This document shows, piece after piece, positions 1 through 8,728 of a stretch of DNA of 64,000 nt. How positions within the stretch are numbered: the first letter of the stretch is position 1; the number at the start of each line of letters is the position of its first letter. The translations under genes were made by a program, and so were the position numbers. The notes under the pieces were generated by a model. It was not told the origin of the DNA. It made no database searches and was given only the letters and a program-made list of their open reading frames with translations. Origin of the DNA: JAJVID01 sp963743425. Lineage in GTDB: Bacteria; Acidobacteriota; Blastocatellia; RBC074. The stretch is from the NCBI GenBank assembly GCA_963743425.1, contig CAVUPU010000002.1, positions 992,001-1,056,000 on the forward strand, given 5' to 3'.

Positions 1-1807
1 CGTCAAAAAGCCGGGGAATTATGAGCGTCAGCGCGCCTGCAAACATCAGTCCGAGCAGACTGCCGACCACACAGAGCGCGATCGCCTGCGCCAGATACGC
101 GCCGAGCACATGCCGGTTGTCGCCACCCAGACATTTGAGGATGGCGATGGTCTTCATCTTCTGCTGGACGAAGACCCTGGTCACGCTCGAAATGCCGATG
201 GCGCCCAGGACCAGGATCACCAGCCCGGCAAAGCTCAATTGAGCCTCCATGCGCTCCAGTATCCGATTCGCGAAATTCTGCATGCCACGGAACGACCCCA
301 GCCAGTAAGACCGTTCCGGCTTGAGATCGCGCTCCAGTCCTTCCAGCAGCGCCTGGTCCTGCCCCTCGCGCGCTTTGAAAAGCCGCACGTACCACACAAA
401 ACTGCCGAAGCCGGTCAGCCCGGCCCCAGCCGCATCCGCGTAATCCACTACCACGCGTGGGAGGGGCCTGAGATTGATCCCATAGCCCGGCATATTCTCG
501 ATCGCTCCGCGCACAGTGAATGTCAGCCGCCCCATTCTGACCTCATCGCCGACCTTGAGGTTGAGCTGCGTCATCACGCCGGACGGCAAGAGGATGCCGC
601 GCCCCTTCAACATTGAGTGCGTGTAACGGGCGCCGCCCGCCAGTTGTATCTCGCCGTACAATGGGTACTGCTCCTGCACTCCCTGCAATATGACCATGAC
701 GGGCCGCGCGTTCGAATCGTTCACCGGCCGCACCATCGTCTGTATCCCCATCACCTCCGTGTGCGCCTCAACGAGCGGCGAGCTGAGGTAGCGTTCGACC
801 ACCGCCCTGATCTCCGGCTTCCACGACTGGTTGGAGCCCACCTGCACGTCACAGGCATACATCACCCGCGCCTCGCGCCCGATCGCGGCCCTCATTTTCT
901 GCACCAGCGAACGCAGGCTGACAATGGAGCCGACGCCGATGGCGATGCACAGAAAGAAGAGCAACAGCCGACGCCAGGACGCCCTCATCTCACGCCAGGC
1001 CATGTTGAGGACGAAGTTCATGTCTACTCCTCGCTGAGACGGGAGAGGGGGTGGGGAGTAGGGAGTGGGAGACAAGGAAGTTCTCCCCCTTGTCTCCCGA
1101 CTCCCCTGTCTCCCTATCTCCCCCTCTCCTCGTCTCCCCTTCTCCCTGTCTTCCACAACCCGCCCTTCGCTCAAGCTGATCACGCGGTCGGCTTGATTGG
1201 CCAGCCTGTGGTCGTGCGTGACGAGCAGGAGCGTCGTGTCATGTTCGCGATTGAGCTTGACGAGCAGTTCGAAGATGTGCGCGCCATTCTTCGAGTCCAG
1301 ATTGCCCGTCGGTTCGTCGGCCAGCAAAATGGTCGGGGAGTTTGAGAAGGCTCGCGCGATGGCTACTCGCTGCTGTTCGCCGCCTGAAAGCTGCGACGGG
1401 TAATGATGCCCGCGCTCGCGCAGGCCGACCTCTTCGAGCAGCGCCTGCGCCCGTTCGCGCGCTTTCGGCAGTCCTGCGATCTCCATCGGCACGAGGATGT
1501 TCTCGTAAGCCGTCAGCGAAGGAATCAGGTGGAACGATTGAAAGATGAAGCCGACCTTTGCGCCGCGCAGCCGGGCCAACTCGTCCTCCTTCATCTGCGT
1601 GATGTACTCGCCGTCCAACCGTATGTCGCCTGTGGTCGGGTAATCGAGTCCGGCGACAAGGGAGAGCAGTGTAGATTTGCCGCTTCCCGAAGGGCCGACG
1701 ACGGCGACGAACTGGCCTCTAGGAATGGTCAGATAGACCGCGTGCAGGATGGTCAGCTTTTCGGAGCCGCTGGTGACGGTTTTGGAAACGTTGTTGAGCA
1801 GGATCAT
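1..1807 (-). CDS. ABC transporter ATP-binding protein fused to FtsX/MacB-type permease (3' end beyond window)
   Basis: The frame starts at ATG 1807 with a complete lipoprotein-export/MacB-type ATPase of about 220 residues: Walker A GPSGSGKSTL, signature LSGGEQQRVAIARAF, Walker B ILLADEPTGNLD. It then continues without a stop through about 40 residues of R, G, E, P and S encoded by a low-complexity palindrome (1041-1153), and into a permease beginning MNFVLNMAWREMR (ATG 1021) with a first membrane segment (LLLFFLCIAIGVGSIVSL), a periplasmic MacB-like domain and a second membrane segment (FAGLVILVLGAIG), running off the left edge. I read every codon between 1160 and 1019 and found no stop. Normally these are two genes. 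Either the palindrome removed the stop and fused them, or ribosomes also start at 1021. No substrate can be named. Confidence 0.85.
   Translation of the reverse strand, partial: MILLNNVSKTVTSGSEKLTILHAVYLTIPRGQFVAVVGPSGSGKSTLLSLVAGLDYPTTGDIRLDGEYITQMKEDELARLRGAKVGFIFQSFHLIPSLTAYENILVPMEIAGLPKARERAQALLEEVGLRERGHHYPSQLSGGEQQRVAIARAFSNSPTILLADEPTGNLDSKNGAHIFELLVKLNREHDTTLLLVTHDHRLANQADRVISLSEGRVVEDREKGRRGEGEIGRQGSRETRGRTSLSPTPYSPPPLPSQRGVDMNFVLNMAWREMRASWRRLLLFFLCIAIGVGSIVSLRSLVQKMRAAIGREARVMYACDVQVGSNQSWKPEIRAVVERYLSSPLVEAHTEVMGIQTMVRPVNDSNARPVMVILQGVQEQYPLYGEIQLAGGARYTHSMLKGRGILLPSGVMTQLNLKVGDEVRMGRLTFTVRGAIENMPGYGINLRPLPRVVVDYADAAGAGLTGFGSFVWYVRLFKAREGQDQALLEGLERDLKPERSYWLGSFRGMQNFANRILERMEAQLSFAGLVILVLGAIGISSVTRVFVQQKMKTIAILKCLGGDNRHVLGAYLAQAIALCVVGSLLGLMFAGALTLIIPRLFD
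1041..1153. repeat. low-complexity palindrome inside the ABC fusion frame
   Basis: Purine-rich blocks (gggagtagggagtggg) are followed by pyrimidine-rich blocks. The best stem is gggagacaagg (1067-1077) with ccttgtctccc (1088-1098). It sits at the ATPase-permease junction and is translated in frame. It resembles the palindrome between recA and selD at 39291-39368. Confidence 0.7.
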
Positions 1808-1926
1808 AACTAATGATGTTCTTCAATCAGTATGCCAGCGCGGGTTTAAAATAATCCTTTGGAAAGAATGGAGTTGGGCTTACCGGAATGAATATTGCGC
1901 CGCGAAAATTGCCCGCCTGCGGTCAG

Positions 1927-2643
1927 TCAAATCCCGAAATCGGACAAGATCGGCAGTCCCCATGCTTTTCGTAACCGCTCGAATTCGGCTCGCGGCAGTT
2001 GAACCAGCAGGGGACGCTTCTTCGCGTCGAGCCAGCGCAGCGCATCTTCCATTGACGACGGATTCATAGCGGTGCAACCGGCGGTTCCTTTGCCTGGCGC
2101 TTCCCAGATGTGCAGGAAGACACAGGAGCCGCATCCTGGCTCGCCTTTCGCGTTGTGATCGACGACCACGCCCCAGCGGTATTGATCATCATCGCGCTGC
2201 ATCCGCTCCGAGCTTTTCCAATCGGGGTTTTCGACGCCCGCGCGATCAACGATTCTGTTGTAATACGCCGATTGCGGATCGTCCACGCATTCGAGCGTCG
2301 CGACGGCTTGAACGTAAGGCAATTTCACGTCGCCCGCCTGCTCGCGCGGCGCGTATCCGAACGCTGAACTAATGCTGAAGACGCCGGCGGGCGAACGCCC
2401 GTCGCCTTCTTGTTTCACCGGCCCTTCGCCAACCGCATCGCCGTGCAAGCCTTTGCCCCAGGCCATTCCGTCGTGTCCGACGACGACCGGAATCTTTTCG
2501 CCGACCGCCTTCCATTGATCATTGATCGAGTCGCGTTCATACGCCTTCATCTCGCCGTCGACCGCGTTCCATCCGCCTGTAGTGACGAGAATGAGTTGGC
2601 GGCATTCGGCCATCGCTTCGGGTAAAGATGAATTCATTTGCAT
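1927..2643 (-). CDS. L,D-transpeptidase (YkuD-type) family protein
   Basis: 238 residues. The C-terminal half has the YkuD-type active site: a His in VFLHIWEAPGKG followed by the nucleophile Cys in GTAGCTAMN, with Ser/Met after it as in the ErfK/YbiS group. The family makes 3-3 peptidoglycan cross-links or attaches proteins to the wall, normally outside the inner membrane. No signal peptide is visible, and a stop codon lies five codons upstream of ATG 2643, so export is unexplained. The N-terminal part (ILVTTGGWNAVDGEMKAYER) resembles single-domain family members acting on diaminopimelate linkages. It stands alone, convergent with nothing, with a toxin-antitoxin remnant on its other side. Confidence 0.85.
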   Translation of the reverse strand: MQMNSSLPEAMAECRQLILVTTGGWNAVDGEMKAYERDSINDQWKAVGEKIPVVVGHDGMAWGKGLHGDAVGEGPVKQEGDGRSPAGVFSISSAFGYAPREQAGDVKLPYVQAVATLECVDDPQSAYYNRIVDRAGVENPDWKSSERMQRDDDQYRWGVVVDHNAKGEPGCGSCVFLHIWEAPGKGTAGCTAMNPSSMEDALRWLDAKKRPLLVQLPRAEFERLRKAWGLPILSDFGI

Positions 2644-2750
2644 TATTGCATTAGGTCAACACTCACAATCAAAACTGCCATGAGCAAATAAGAACTGACT
2701 TCTTTCACACATTCTCCTCAATTGTGCCAGGCTTAGCGCGGAGGTTGATT

Positions 2751-2999
2751 ATGCCACACACTCTGATTTTGGAAGTGCCGGAAGATATTTATGGCCCGCT
2801 GGCGCATATCGCGGGACAGACAGGTACAACACCAGAAGAACTGGCCGCTGATTGGCTAGCCAGCGCCGTACGGCAGTTCGCGGATGATCCGGTACTGAAA
2901 TTCATCGGCGCATTTGACAGTGGCGGACTGGACTGGGCTGATCAACACGACAAATACATCGGTCAGTCACTGGCGGAAGAAATGCGAGGAGAACCCTGA
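2751..2999 (+). CDS. VapB-like antitoxin
   Basis: 82 residues from ATG 2751, chosen because GGAGG lies just before it; an earlier in-frame start at 2724 has no ribosome site. The N-terminus (HTLILEVPEDIYGPLAHIAGQTGTT in part) looks like a short strand plus helix-turn-helix of ribbon-helix-helix type antitoxins, and the acidic C-terminus (SLAEEMRGEP) would be the toxin-binding tail. It ends one base before the start of a PIN-domain gene, the usual antitoxin-toxin order. The partner is broken, so this antitoxin is probably an orphan. The family call rests on context as much as sequence. Confidence 0.6.
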   Translation: MPHTLILEVPEDIYGPLAHIAGQTGTTPEELAADWLASAVRQFADDPVLKFIGAFDSGGLDWADQHDKYIGQSLAEEMRGEP

Positions 3000-3000
3000 G

Positions 3001-3221
3001 ATGACCGGCCTGTTCGTCGATACCTCGGGCTGGGGGCGTTTGGTTGATCCAACGCAAGCTTTTCATTCGCTGGCAAAGGTTATTTACCTTGACGCCCTAC
3101 GGCAAAGACGCCAGATTTTGACCACCAATTACATCATCGCCGAATTGGTGGCGTTGATGAATAGCCCATTACAAATCAGCATTTCGAGCAGGCCGGCCTT
3201 GCGCGTCTGCTCAAACCATAG
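3001..3221 (+). pseudogene. PIN-domain (VapC-like) toxin, internally deleted
   Basis: From ATG 3001 the frame gives the N-terminal PIN motif LFVDTSGWGRLVD, with the first catalytic Asp, and the second conserved acidic residue in TTNYIIAELVALM. After NSPLQI the frame turns to unrelated residues. In the next frame, from about 3178, sits QHFEQAGLARLLKP followed by a stop, which is the typical last strand of a PIN domain. About 60 middle residues carrying the remaining catalytic acids are therefore missing, and the two ends are out of frame. The RNase toxin cannot be active. It belongs with the antitoxin at 2751-2999. Confidence 0.75.
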
Positions 3222-3244
3222 CGCGAAGGGGTTCAGCCATTCAA

Positions 3245-3670
3245 CTAAGCGATAGGCAGGACGTTTTGATCTTCAAGAATGGTCGTGACGCAATCAGCGT
3301 CGGCCAGCGCGATCACGCCTCCGACTGTGGTTTCGACTGGGATGGCGCCGATCGCGTTCGGATGCTCGGCCAGGCGGTGTCCGTCGAATCTCTCCAGAAT
3401 CTGATCGATCTCAGGCAATGCGGCTTCGGCGGTCTGGCTGATCTTCTCAGCGGCGTCCTGGCGTTCGGCGCGCGACGGCCTTCCAGCGCCGCCGCCGCCA
3501 TTACCTTCGGCGCGCAGCATCACAATGGCGCGCACCTTGTCGCGCGGTTGCAGCCGGTCGAGCCTGCTACTGAACTCCCGGCTGATCTTTCGGTGGACAT
3601 TGCCTAAGTCCATTGGGACACCCGCTTGAACCAGTGTGGCGTCAAGACGGCCCGCTTTTATATGCCACAT
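3245..3670 (-). CDS. free-standing subtilase prodomain-like protein
   Basis: About 141 residues; the start is uncertain (TTG 3682, ATG 3670 or ATG 3613) because none has a clear ribosome site. The layout, with ISREFSSRLDRLQPRDKVRAIVMLR, then a charged helix, then NAIGAIPVETTVGGVIALADADCVTTILEDQNVLPI, follows the prodomain of the neighbouring subtilase (3756-5153: SPAF..., IREAIVIFRS, NALPVAAVEVTPRTLPMLAEMPDVIAILPNQRI) but no catalytic domain follows. Prodomains of this I9-like fold chaperone and inhibit subtilases, so a role as inhibitor or folding helper of the adjacent protease is plausible. This is an inference from similarity read by eye. Confidence 0.6.
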   Translation of the reverse strand: MWHIKAGRLDATLVQAGVPMDLGNVHRKISREFSSRLDRLQPRDKVRAIVMLRAEGNGGGGAGRPSRAERQDAAEKISQTAEAALPEIDQILERFDGHRLAEHPNAIGAIPVETTVGGVIALADADCVTTILEDQNVLPIA

Positions 3671-3755
3671 GCCATATGGCAAGATTTTCGCCGTCTATTC
3701 TTTTCTTAACGCCATTGAATTTGAACCACAATTGACGGGGTTATTGTAACACTGA

Positions 3756-5153
3756 TCAGCCCAATGACTGCAAGGCCTTCACTGGTTGAATTAATCCATA
3801 GCCCCAGCGGTTATCGGGGCGCAATCTGTCGCCGCCCGGATGTTTGGCGGTCTCTTTCAGCGCGCGGATGATTTCGCCGACCGGCGCTTCGGGTTTGGCG
3901 GCCATCAAGAGCGCCGCCGCTCCCGCTACATGCGGCGTCGCCATCGAAGTCCCGTTCATATAAGTGTACTCGAAGACGCCGTCGGGCCGTTTTTCGGGCG
4001 GGATGCAGGAGAAGATTTGCGCGCCCGGCGCGACCACGTCGGGTTTGGTGACGATCACGTTCCGGTCATCGCCCGGAAAGACCAGACTCACGCCGCCGCT
4101 GAAGAAGGCCACGTCGCATTTGCCGCCCTTTGTCTTCTCGACCGCGCCGACCGAGAATGCGCTGGCCGTGTTGCCGGGCGAGCAACTGCTGCCGTGATTT
4201 TCGTTGCCGATGGCGACGACGGACAGAATGCCGAACATATCGAGCAGGATTCTGAAGACTTCATCGAAGAGCGGTTCATAGTAGCTGAAGCCCAGCGACA
4301 TATTGATGATGTCCACGCCCTTCTCGACCGCCCACGAGATGCCTTCCATCAATGTGCGCAGCGTGGCGTCGCCGATCATCACGCCCGCAACGTAGAGTGA
4401 GGCTTCCGGCGCGACGCCTATCGAGAGGCCATGCGCAGTCTTGCCGCCGGCGAGCGTGCCGCAAACGTGCGTTCCGTGCGCGCCGCAATCGTAAGCGGGT
4501 TCCGATTTGATCCGGCGGCCCAGCGGGTCAACGACGATGAAATCGGCGACGCGGCCCGCGAGCGCCGGGTGCTCAGCATAGACGCCAGTGTCGAGCACGG
4601 CGATGTTGATCCCCGCGCCTCTGGTCGTCTCCCACAATTCTGGAATATCAATCTCTCTCAATCCCCACGTCAGGCCGTCTCTCTCCTCCTGCCGCAGCAG
4701 TTCTTTGTAATCGACCTCTTTGGGCCGGATCAGGTTGATCCTCTGGTTCGGCAGGATTGCGATCACGTCCGGCATCTCGGCGAGCATCGGCAGGGTCCTC
4801 GGCGTGACCTCGACCGCGGCGACCGGCAGCGCGTTGGAGCCGATAGTGGAGAAGCGCAGTTCCTGCTTTCCCGGCAGACTCGCGCCGCCGGCCTGCCGGT
4901 AGCCGTTGATAACCTCGCGCTGAATCGCCTGTTGCGAGAGCTTGCGCGATTCGACCTCCTTGAGCCTCTCGCCCAACGCCCGCAATCGCCCGCTCGGCGC
5001 CTGCTCTTCCTGCTCCGTCGATCGACCGGGCGACCGGAAAATGACGATGGCCTCGCGGATGTCGTCGGGGCCGCTGTCAGCAAGGAATGGGGCAAAGGCC
5101 GGGGAAATTTTCGTTTCGCTGGTGATCGTCGTCGTCAAATATGTGTTCATCAT
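3756..5153 (-). CDS. S8 family serine peptidase (subtilisin-like)
   Basis: 465 residues from ATG 5153 (GAGG upstream). Residues 1-140 form a prodomain; the catalytic domain follows with Asp in INIAVLDTGVYAEHPAL, His in CGAHGTHVCGTLAGG, oxyanion Asn in VAIGNENHGSS and the nucleophile Ser in MNGTSMATPHVAGAAAL. All four are present and correctly spaced, so the enzyme should be active. No classical signal peptide is visible, so it may be cytoplasmic or exported by another route. It is one of a same-strand set with a second subtilase (6921-8597) and two free prodomain-like proteins on its flanks. Confidence 0.92.
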   Translation of the reverse strand: MMNTYLTTTITSETKISPAFAPFLADSGPDDIREAIVIFRSPGRSTEQEEQAPSGRLRALGERLKEVESRKLSQQAIQREVINGYRQAGGASLPGKQELRFSTIGSNALPVAAVEVTPRTLPMLAEMPDVIAILPNQRINLIRPKEVDYKELLRQEERDGLTWGLREIDIPELWETTRGAGINIAVLDTGVYAEHPALAGRVADFIVVDPLGRRIKSEPAYDCGAHGTHVCGTLAGGKTAHGLSIGVAPEASLYVAGVMIGDATLRTLMEGISWAVEKGVDIINMSLGFSYYEPLFDEVFRILLDMFGILSVVAIGNENHGSSCSPGNTASAFSVGAVEKTKGGKCDVAFFSGGVSLVFPGDDRNVIVTKPDVVAPGAQIFSCIPPEKRPDGVFEYTYMNGTSMATPHVAGAAALLMAAKPEAPVGEIIRALKETAKHPGGDRLRPDNRWGYGLIQPVKALQSLG

Positions 5154-5246
5154 CAGGCATATCCTCGTCGTTCTATAGCCCTGCGGCAGGCGCGACAATG
5201 ATACAACGGATGACGCGATCAGTAGATCAGGAAATCAGGAAGAAGG

Positions 5247-5377
5247 GCATTTTCCATTTTCCATTTGATATTCGTCATTTGTCATTGAAAAGATCGGTTC
5301 ATTCAATGCCTAATACAGATCGGGCGATTTCTTGGGCAATGACAAATGACGAATATCAAATGGAAAATGGAAAATGC
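5247..5377. repeat. perfect 41-bp inverted repeat
   Basis: Arms 5247-5287 and 5337-5377 are perfect reverse complements (starting gcattttccattttcc, ending ggaaaatggaaaatgc), separated by 49 bases. It lies between an esterase and a subtilase gene of the same orientation, so it is not simply a shared terminator. It fills most of the 260-base gap; nothing else is seen there. Confidence 0.9.
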
Positions 5378-5415
5378 CTTCCTTCCTCGCAACCTCATTA
5401 CAGCGCCGATTTCCG

Positions 5416-6615
5416 TTACTTCCCTTTTCCTTCAGCGACCTTCTTCAACATCCCATCCACTCTGTCAAAATTGGTTTTGTAAACCTGCAGGTTCGGGTCG
5501 TTGTTCTGCGATCCCAACTGGACGGCCTTTTCGTAATTCGGTCTGGCCAGATCGAGCTTGCCGGTCTTCTCGTAAGCCTCGGCGAAGCTGTCGTAAACGT
5601 TGGCGGAATTCGGATAGCGTTCGACGTTCGATTTGAAAACGGCGATAGCCTCTTCCGTTTTTCCCTGGCCCATCAGTTGATAGCCGAGATTGTTCATCAA
5701 CGGTTCAGGCGGTTGAATCGCGTAGCCGAATTTCGCCGAAAGCTTTTTGTAATGGCTTTCGACCGCCGGCGCGCCGCCAGCGGCGATCTCCGCCGTCATC
5801 CGCCATCCGTCGAAAACCTTGCGGAAGCCCTGATAATGGCTGCGCATTACTACCGAGCCGTGATCCTCGTCCTCCATCAACATCGCGTCCCATTCAAATC
5901 CCTTCAGCTTGTTTTTGCCGAGAATGCCTTTGAACCGGTCGAATCCTTCGCGCATCACTCCACCCTCGTCGGCGAGAGTGAAATAGAGCGTCCGGCTCAG
6001 TTCCTTTCGATCCTTGAAGAACTCTTCGGCCTTGCGCGAAAGCAGGTGGTTGTCCCAATGCATCGACGGGCTGACCGCGATGTAGGCGTTGAAGGCTTCA
6101 GGGCGGGTCAGGAAAGCGTGAACCGCGAACAGCCCGCCGAACGAATGCCCCGCAAAGACGCGATAGGGTTGTGTGCGGTAATCTTTTTCGATCTTCGGAA
6201 TCAATTCGGTCTCGATGAACTTCAGGAACTTGTCCGCGCCGCCGCTGGTCGGCAGCTTCGCCTCGGTTCCGTCAGGACGCCACATCGAGGCGTTAGTCGG
6301 AGTCAGGTCGCGTGTGCGATCGGTGTTGGTGATCGCCACGACGATCATTTCCGGCATCCGCCCGTTGCGCGAGAGGAATTCAATCGTGCTGGCGGTATGC
6401 CCGAGATGCGCCGCGCCGTCGGTCAAATAGAGGACGGGGTAACGCTGGCCATCGCGTTCGTATCCGGGCGGCGTGCGGACCAGTATGACCCGATCCTCGC
6501 CGAGGACCTCGGATTTGATCGTGATGCGATTGCCCGCGGCGTAATCCTGCCCGAACGCGGCGACAGTCAGCGCGAACAGAACCAGAACAACTGCGAACGG
6601 AGAAGTCTTTTTCAT
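5416..6615 (-). CDS. secreted esterase-like alpha/beta hydrolase with C-terminal TPR
   Basis: 399 residues with AGGAGG before ATG 6615 and a clear signal peptide (MKKTSPFAVVLVLFALTVAAFGQ). Residues 30-270 match the putative esterase/IroE-Fes-like fold: RYPVLYLTDG, oxyanion region, nucleophile elbow GHSFGG, and a distal His in EDHGSVV. Residues 300-399 form tetratricopeptide-type helices (NNLGYQLMGQGKTEEAIAVF, NVYDSFAEAYEKTGKLDLA). Such proteins hydrolyse esters in the periplasm; the substrate is unknown. It is set among the protease genes, separated from both neighbours by long palindromes, so it may be transcribed alone. Confidence 0.88.
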   Translation of the reverse strand: MKKTSPFAVVLVLFALTVAAFGQDYAAGNRITIKSEVLGEDRVILVRTPPGYERDGQRYPVLYLTDGAAHLGHTASTIEFLSRNGRMPEMIVVAITNTDRTRDLTPTNASMWRPDGTEAKLPTSGGADKFLKFIETELIPKIEKDYRTQPYRVFAGHSFGGLFAVHAFLTRPEAFNAYIAVSPSMHWDNHLLSRKAEEFFKDRKELSRTLYFTLADEGGVMREGFDRFKGILGKNKLKGFEWDAMLMEDEDHGSVVMRSHYQGFRKVFDGWRMTAEIAAGGAPAVESHYKKLSAKFGYAIQPPEPLMNNLGYQLMGQGKTEEAIAVFKSNVERYPNSANVYDSFAEAYEKTGKLDLARPNYEKAVQLGSQNNDPNLQVYKTNFDRVDGMLKKVAEGKGK

Positions 6616-6771
6616 AACAGCCTCCTTCTTGCTGAAACGGGTTGATCGGAATTCTCACTGCGAGAACTTGTCGAAGAAGGCCAAAGTATAGGTGAGATGA
6701 TGAAGAGAGCCGCGCGTGAATCACGAGGCTTTGCGGTTTGGCAAAGAATTTTACGAGATTTTACAATCCGG

Positions 6772-6860
6772 GAGGATCGAGGATTGAGGGTCGAGAATCG
6801 AAGATCGCCCGACGCGCGACGACACGATCTTCGATTCTCGACCCTCAATCCTCGATCCTC
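6772..6860. repeat. perfect 36-bp inverted repeat
   Basis: Arms 6772-6807 and 6825-6860 are exact reverse complements (gaggatcgaggattgagg ... ), with a 17-base loop rich in cg. It lies between the subtilase 3' end and the esterase start. The arm itself contains direct repeats of gatcgaggatt/gtcgagaat type. Confidence 0.9.
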
Positions 6861-6920
6861 ATCGTTGGTTGCCGGCCTTCAACCGCAGGCGGAGGATGAC
6901 GGGGCGCCAAGGGGGCTTCC

Positions 6921-8597
6921 TCACTTTTTGCGCGCAGCAGGCGCCTTCTTTTTCTTTTTTGCGGCCTTTTTGCCCGCGGCTTTGCCCGATCTGCCGCCGC
7001 GCACAGCCATCGCTTCTCTGACCGCCGCTTTAGCGTCCACTCGCCCGTAGCCATATTGCCGGCTGAAGCCGTTGCGATAATTACCGCCTGCCCGGTCGAT
7101 CTTCTCCGCAGTGGACCGCATAATGTCGCGCGCCTCTTCCCAGGTCAGCCGAGGATTTACCGAAAGCAGTAAGGCCCCGATGCCAGCCGCCAACGGCGTC
7201 GCCGACGAAGTGCCGCCAAAGCTGTCAGTGTAAGAACTCGTCAGGTTGAAACCTCGGTTGCGCCTTGAGATGTCGGTCGTGGTTATCCCCTGTCAACCTG
7301 TGTCGTCGTCGCTACTCGGCGCGACGAAATCAATGCCCTGGCCGAAATTGCTGTAGAGGGACCGCTTCCCTTGATCATTTGACGCCCCTACCGCCATCGC
7401 CGACGGGTGCGAGGCCGGGAAGCCGATGCGCGAATCGGATTCGTTGCCCGTGGCGCAGAAGACCAGACAGCCTCTTCCGCTCCGGCCTGACCCGACGACA
7501 TCATTGATCGCCACCTCCACGTCTGGAGAAGGCGGGCCACTCCAACTGCACGAGATGACCTGGGTCTTCAGACCGGAATAACGGATCGCATCCGCTACGC
7601 GATCATCCGGCGCGATGTCGTCCGAGCCGAAAATTTTCACCGCGAGGATCCGGCAGTTGTAAGCAATGCCGGCCACACCGCGCCGGTTATCGCCGACAGC
7701 CGCCGCGACCCCGGCGCACGGCGTGCCATGAATGTCATTGCCCGAGAGCTCATCGAAAGGCGCGCGGAAGTAGCGTGGGCGCGGGTCGAAATCGTCATCA
7801 TAAAAATTGCGGCCGTTGCGGTCAGGCGCGGCCGCATTCGGGTTGACCCAGATGTTGGCGCGCAAGTCAGGGTGGACGATGTCCACGCCGTCGTCAACGA
7901 TCGCTATCACGACGTCGCGGCCACCACCGGGAGTCAGTTCCCATGCCGCGAAAGCGTTCACGTCTTCGCCCCTCAGGGCGCCGTTCCCGCCGGCATTGTT
8001 CAAATGCCACTGCGACGCCAACTGCGGGTCGTTCGTGGCCGCCTCTTTGCGATATTCGGAGACGAAGTTGGGGGCCGCATATTCGACCTCTTCGTCGAGT
8101 TCGGCGAGCGAGTTGGCCAGATCAAGAGTAATCGTCTCGTCCACATCGAGCTGTGAGGCGACGATGTATTGCTGTTTGTTGAATTCGTTCGGCCGTATGA
8201 CGGCCAGATTCAGGCCGGCAAGTATATTCAGCTTCCTGCTTTCGTTAACGCCCGGCTTGAAGCGAACTGCGATCTCGCGCGTGGCGATCATCCGCAGCTT
8301 CGACGCGGGTTCGATGTAGACTGGCAGCGTACGCCTCACGTCGCGCGCAAGGCGCGTAGAAAGAGCATTGCGCACAGTGGCAAAGGATGTGCGGGCGGCG
8401 CCGGGTTGATGCAGCAGCATCACCCTGTCGTAACTGCGAGGCGACGTTTCGGTCAATCGTCCCTCGCCATCCATCGTGGCCCGCGCGGCGCGCAATGCTT
8501 GCGACGCCGCCCGTGAATTATCGAAGCGCACGCCGATGTCATTCGGCGAAAGCTCCAGTTTGATCTTCTGGCGATTAGCTGAGTAGATGAAAGACAT
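6921..8597 (-). pseudogene. S8 subtilase with prodomain, interrupted by in-frame TGA
   Basis: ATG 8597 has AGGAGA upstream. The first 434 codons carry a two-part prodomain, then Asp in VIAIVDDGVDIVHPDL, His in NDIHGTPCAGVAAA and the oxyanion Asn in CATGNESDSR, and stop at TGA 7293-7295 just after APSSDDDTG. The same frame continues for 124 codons with QGITTTDIS, then FGGTSSATPLAAGIGALLL holding the nucleophile Ser, and a tail of about 25 residues rich in Lys and Ala. No base is lost; a single CGA to TGA change would explain it. Without readthrough the product lacks its nucleophile. I saw no convincing SECIS hairpin after this TGA. An assembly error is possible. Confidence 0.85.
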
Positions 8598-8728
8598 AGA
8601 TGTTCTCCTGAATTGCGTCTCGGACTGCGCGAGTCCGTGGCGGATTTGCTGAAGTGGCTAAATATTTTCGGGCGGGCGCCTGCGGAAGCCTTCCGCAGGT
8701 TCAAGCAGACTGCGATACAGGTTCCGCC

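Noticed and set aside
4431..5201. Plus-strand frames over the subtilases
   Set aside because: They mirror clear protease genes and contain no recognisable motifs.
7293..7295. Selenocysteine at the subtilase TGA
   Set aside because: No stem with a suitable loop at the right distance, the site is not a redox position, and Arg (CGA) would fit the surrounding family pattern. Kept as nonsense mutation or error.
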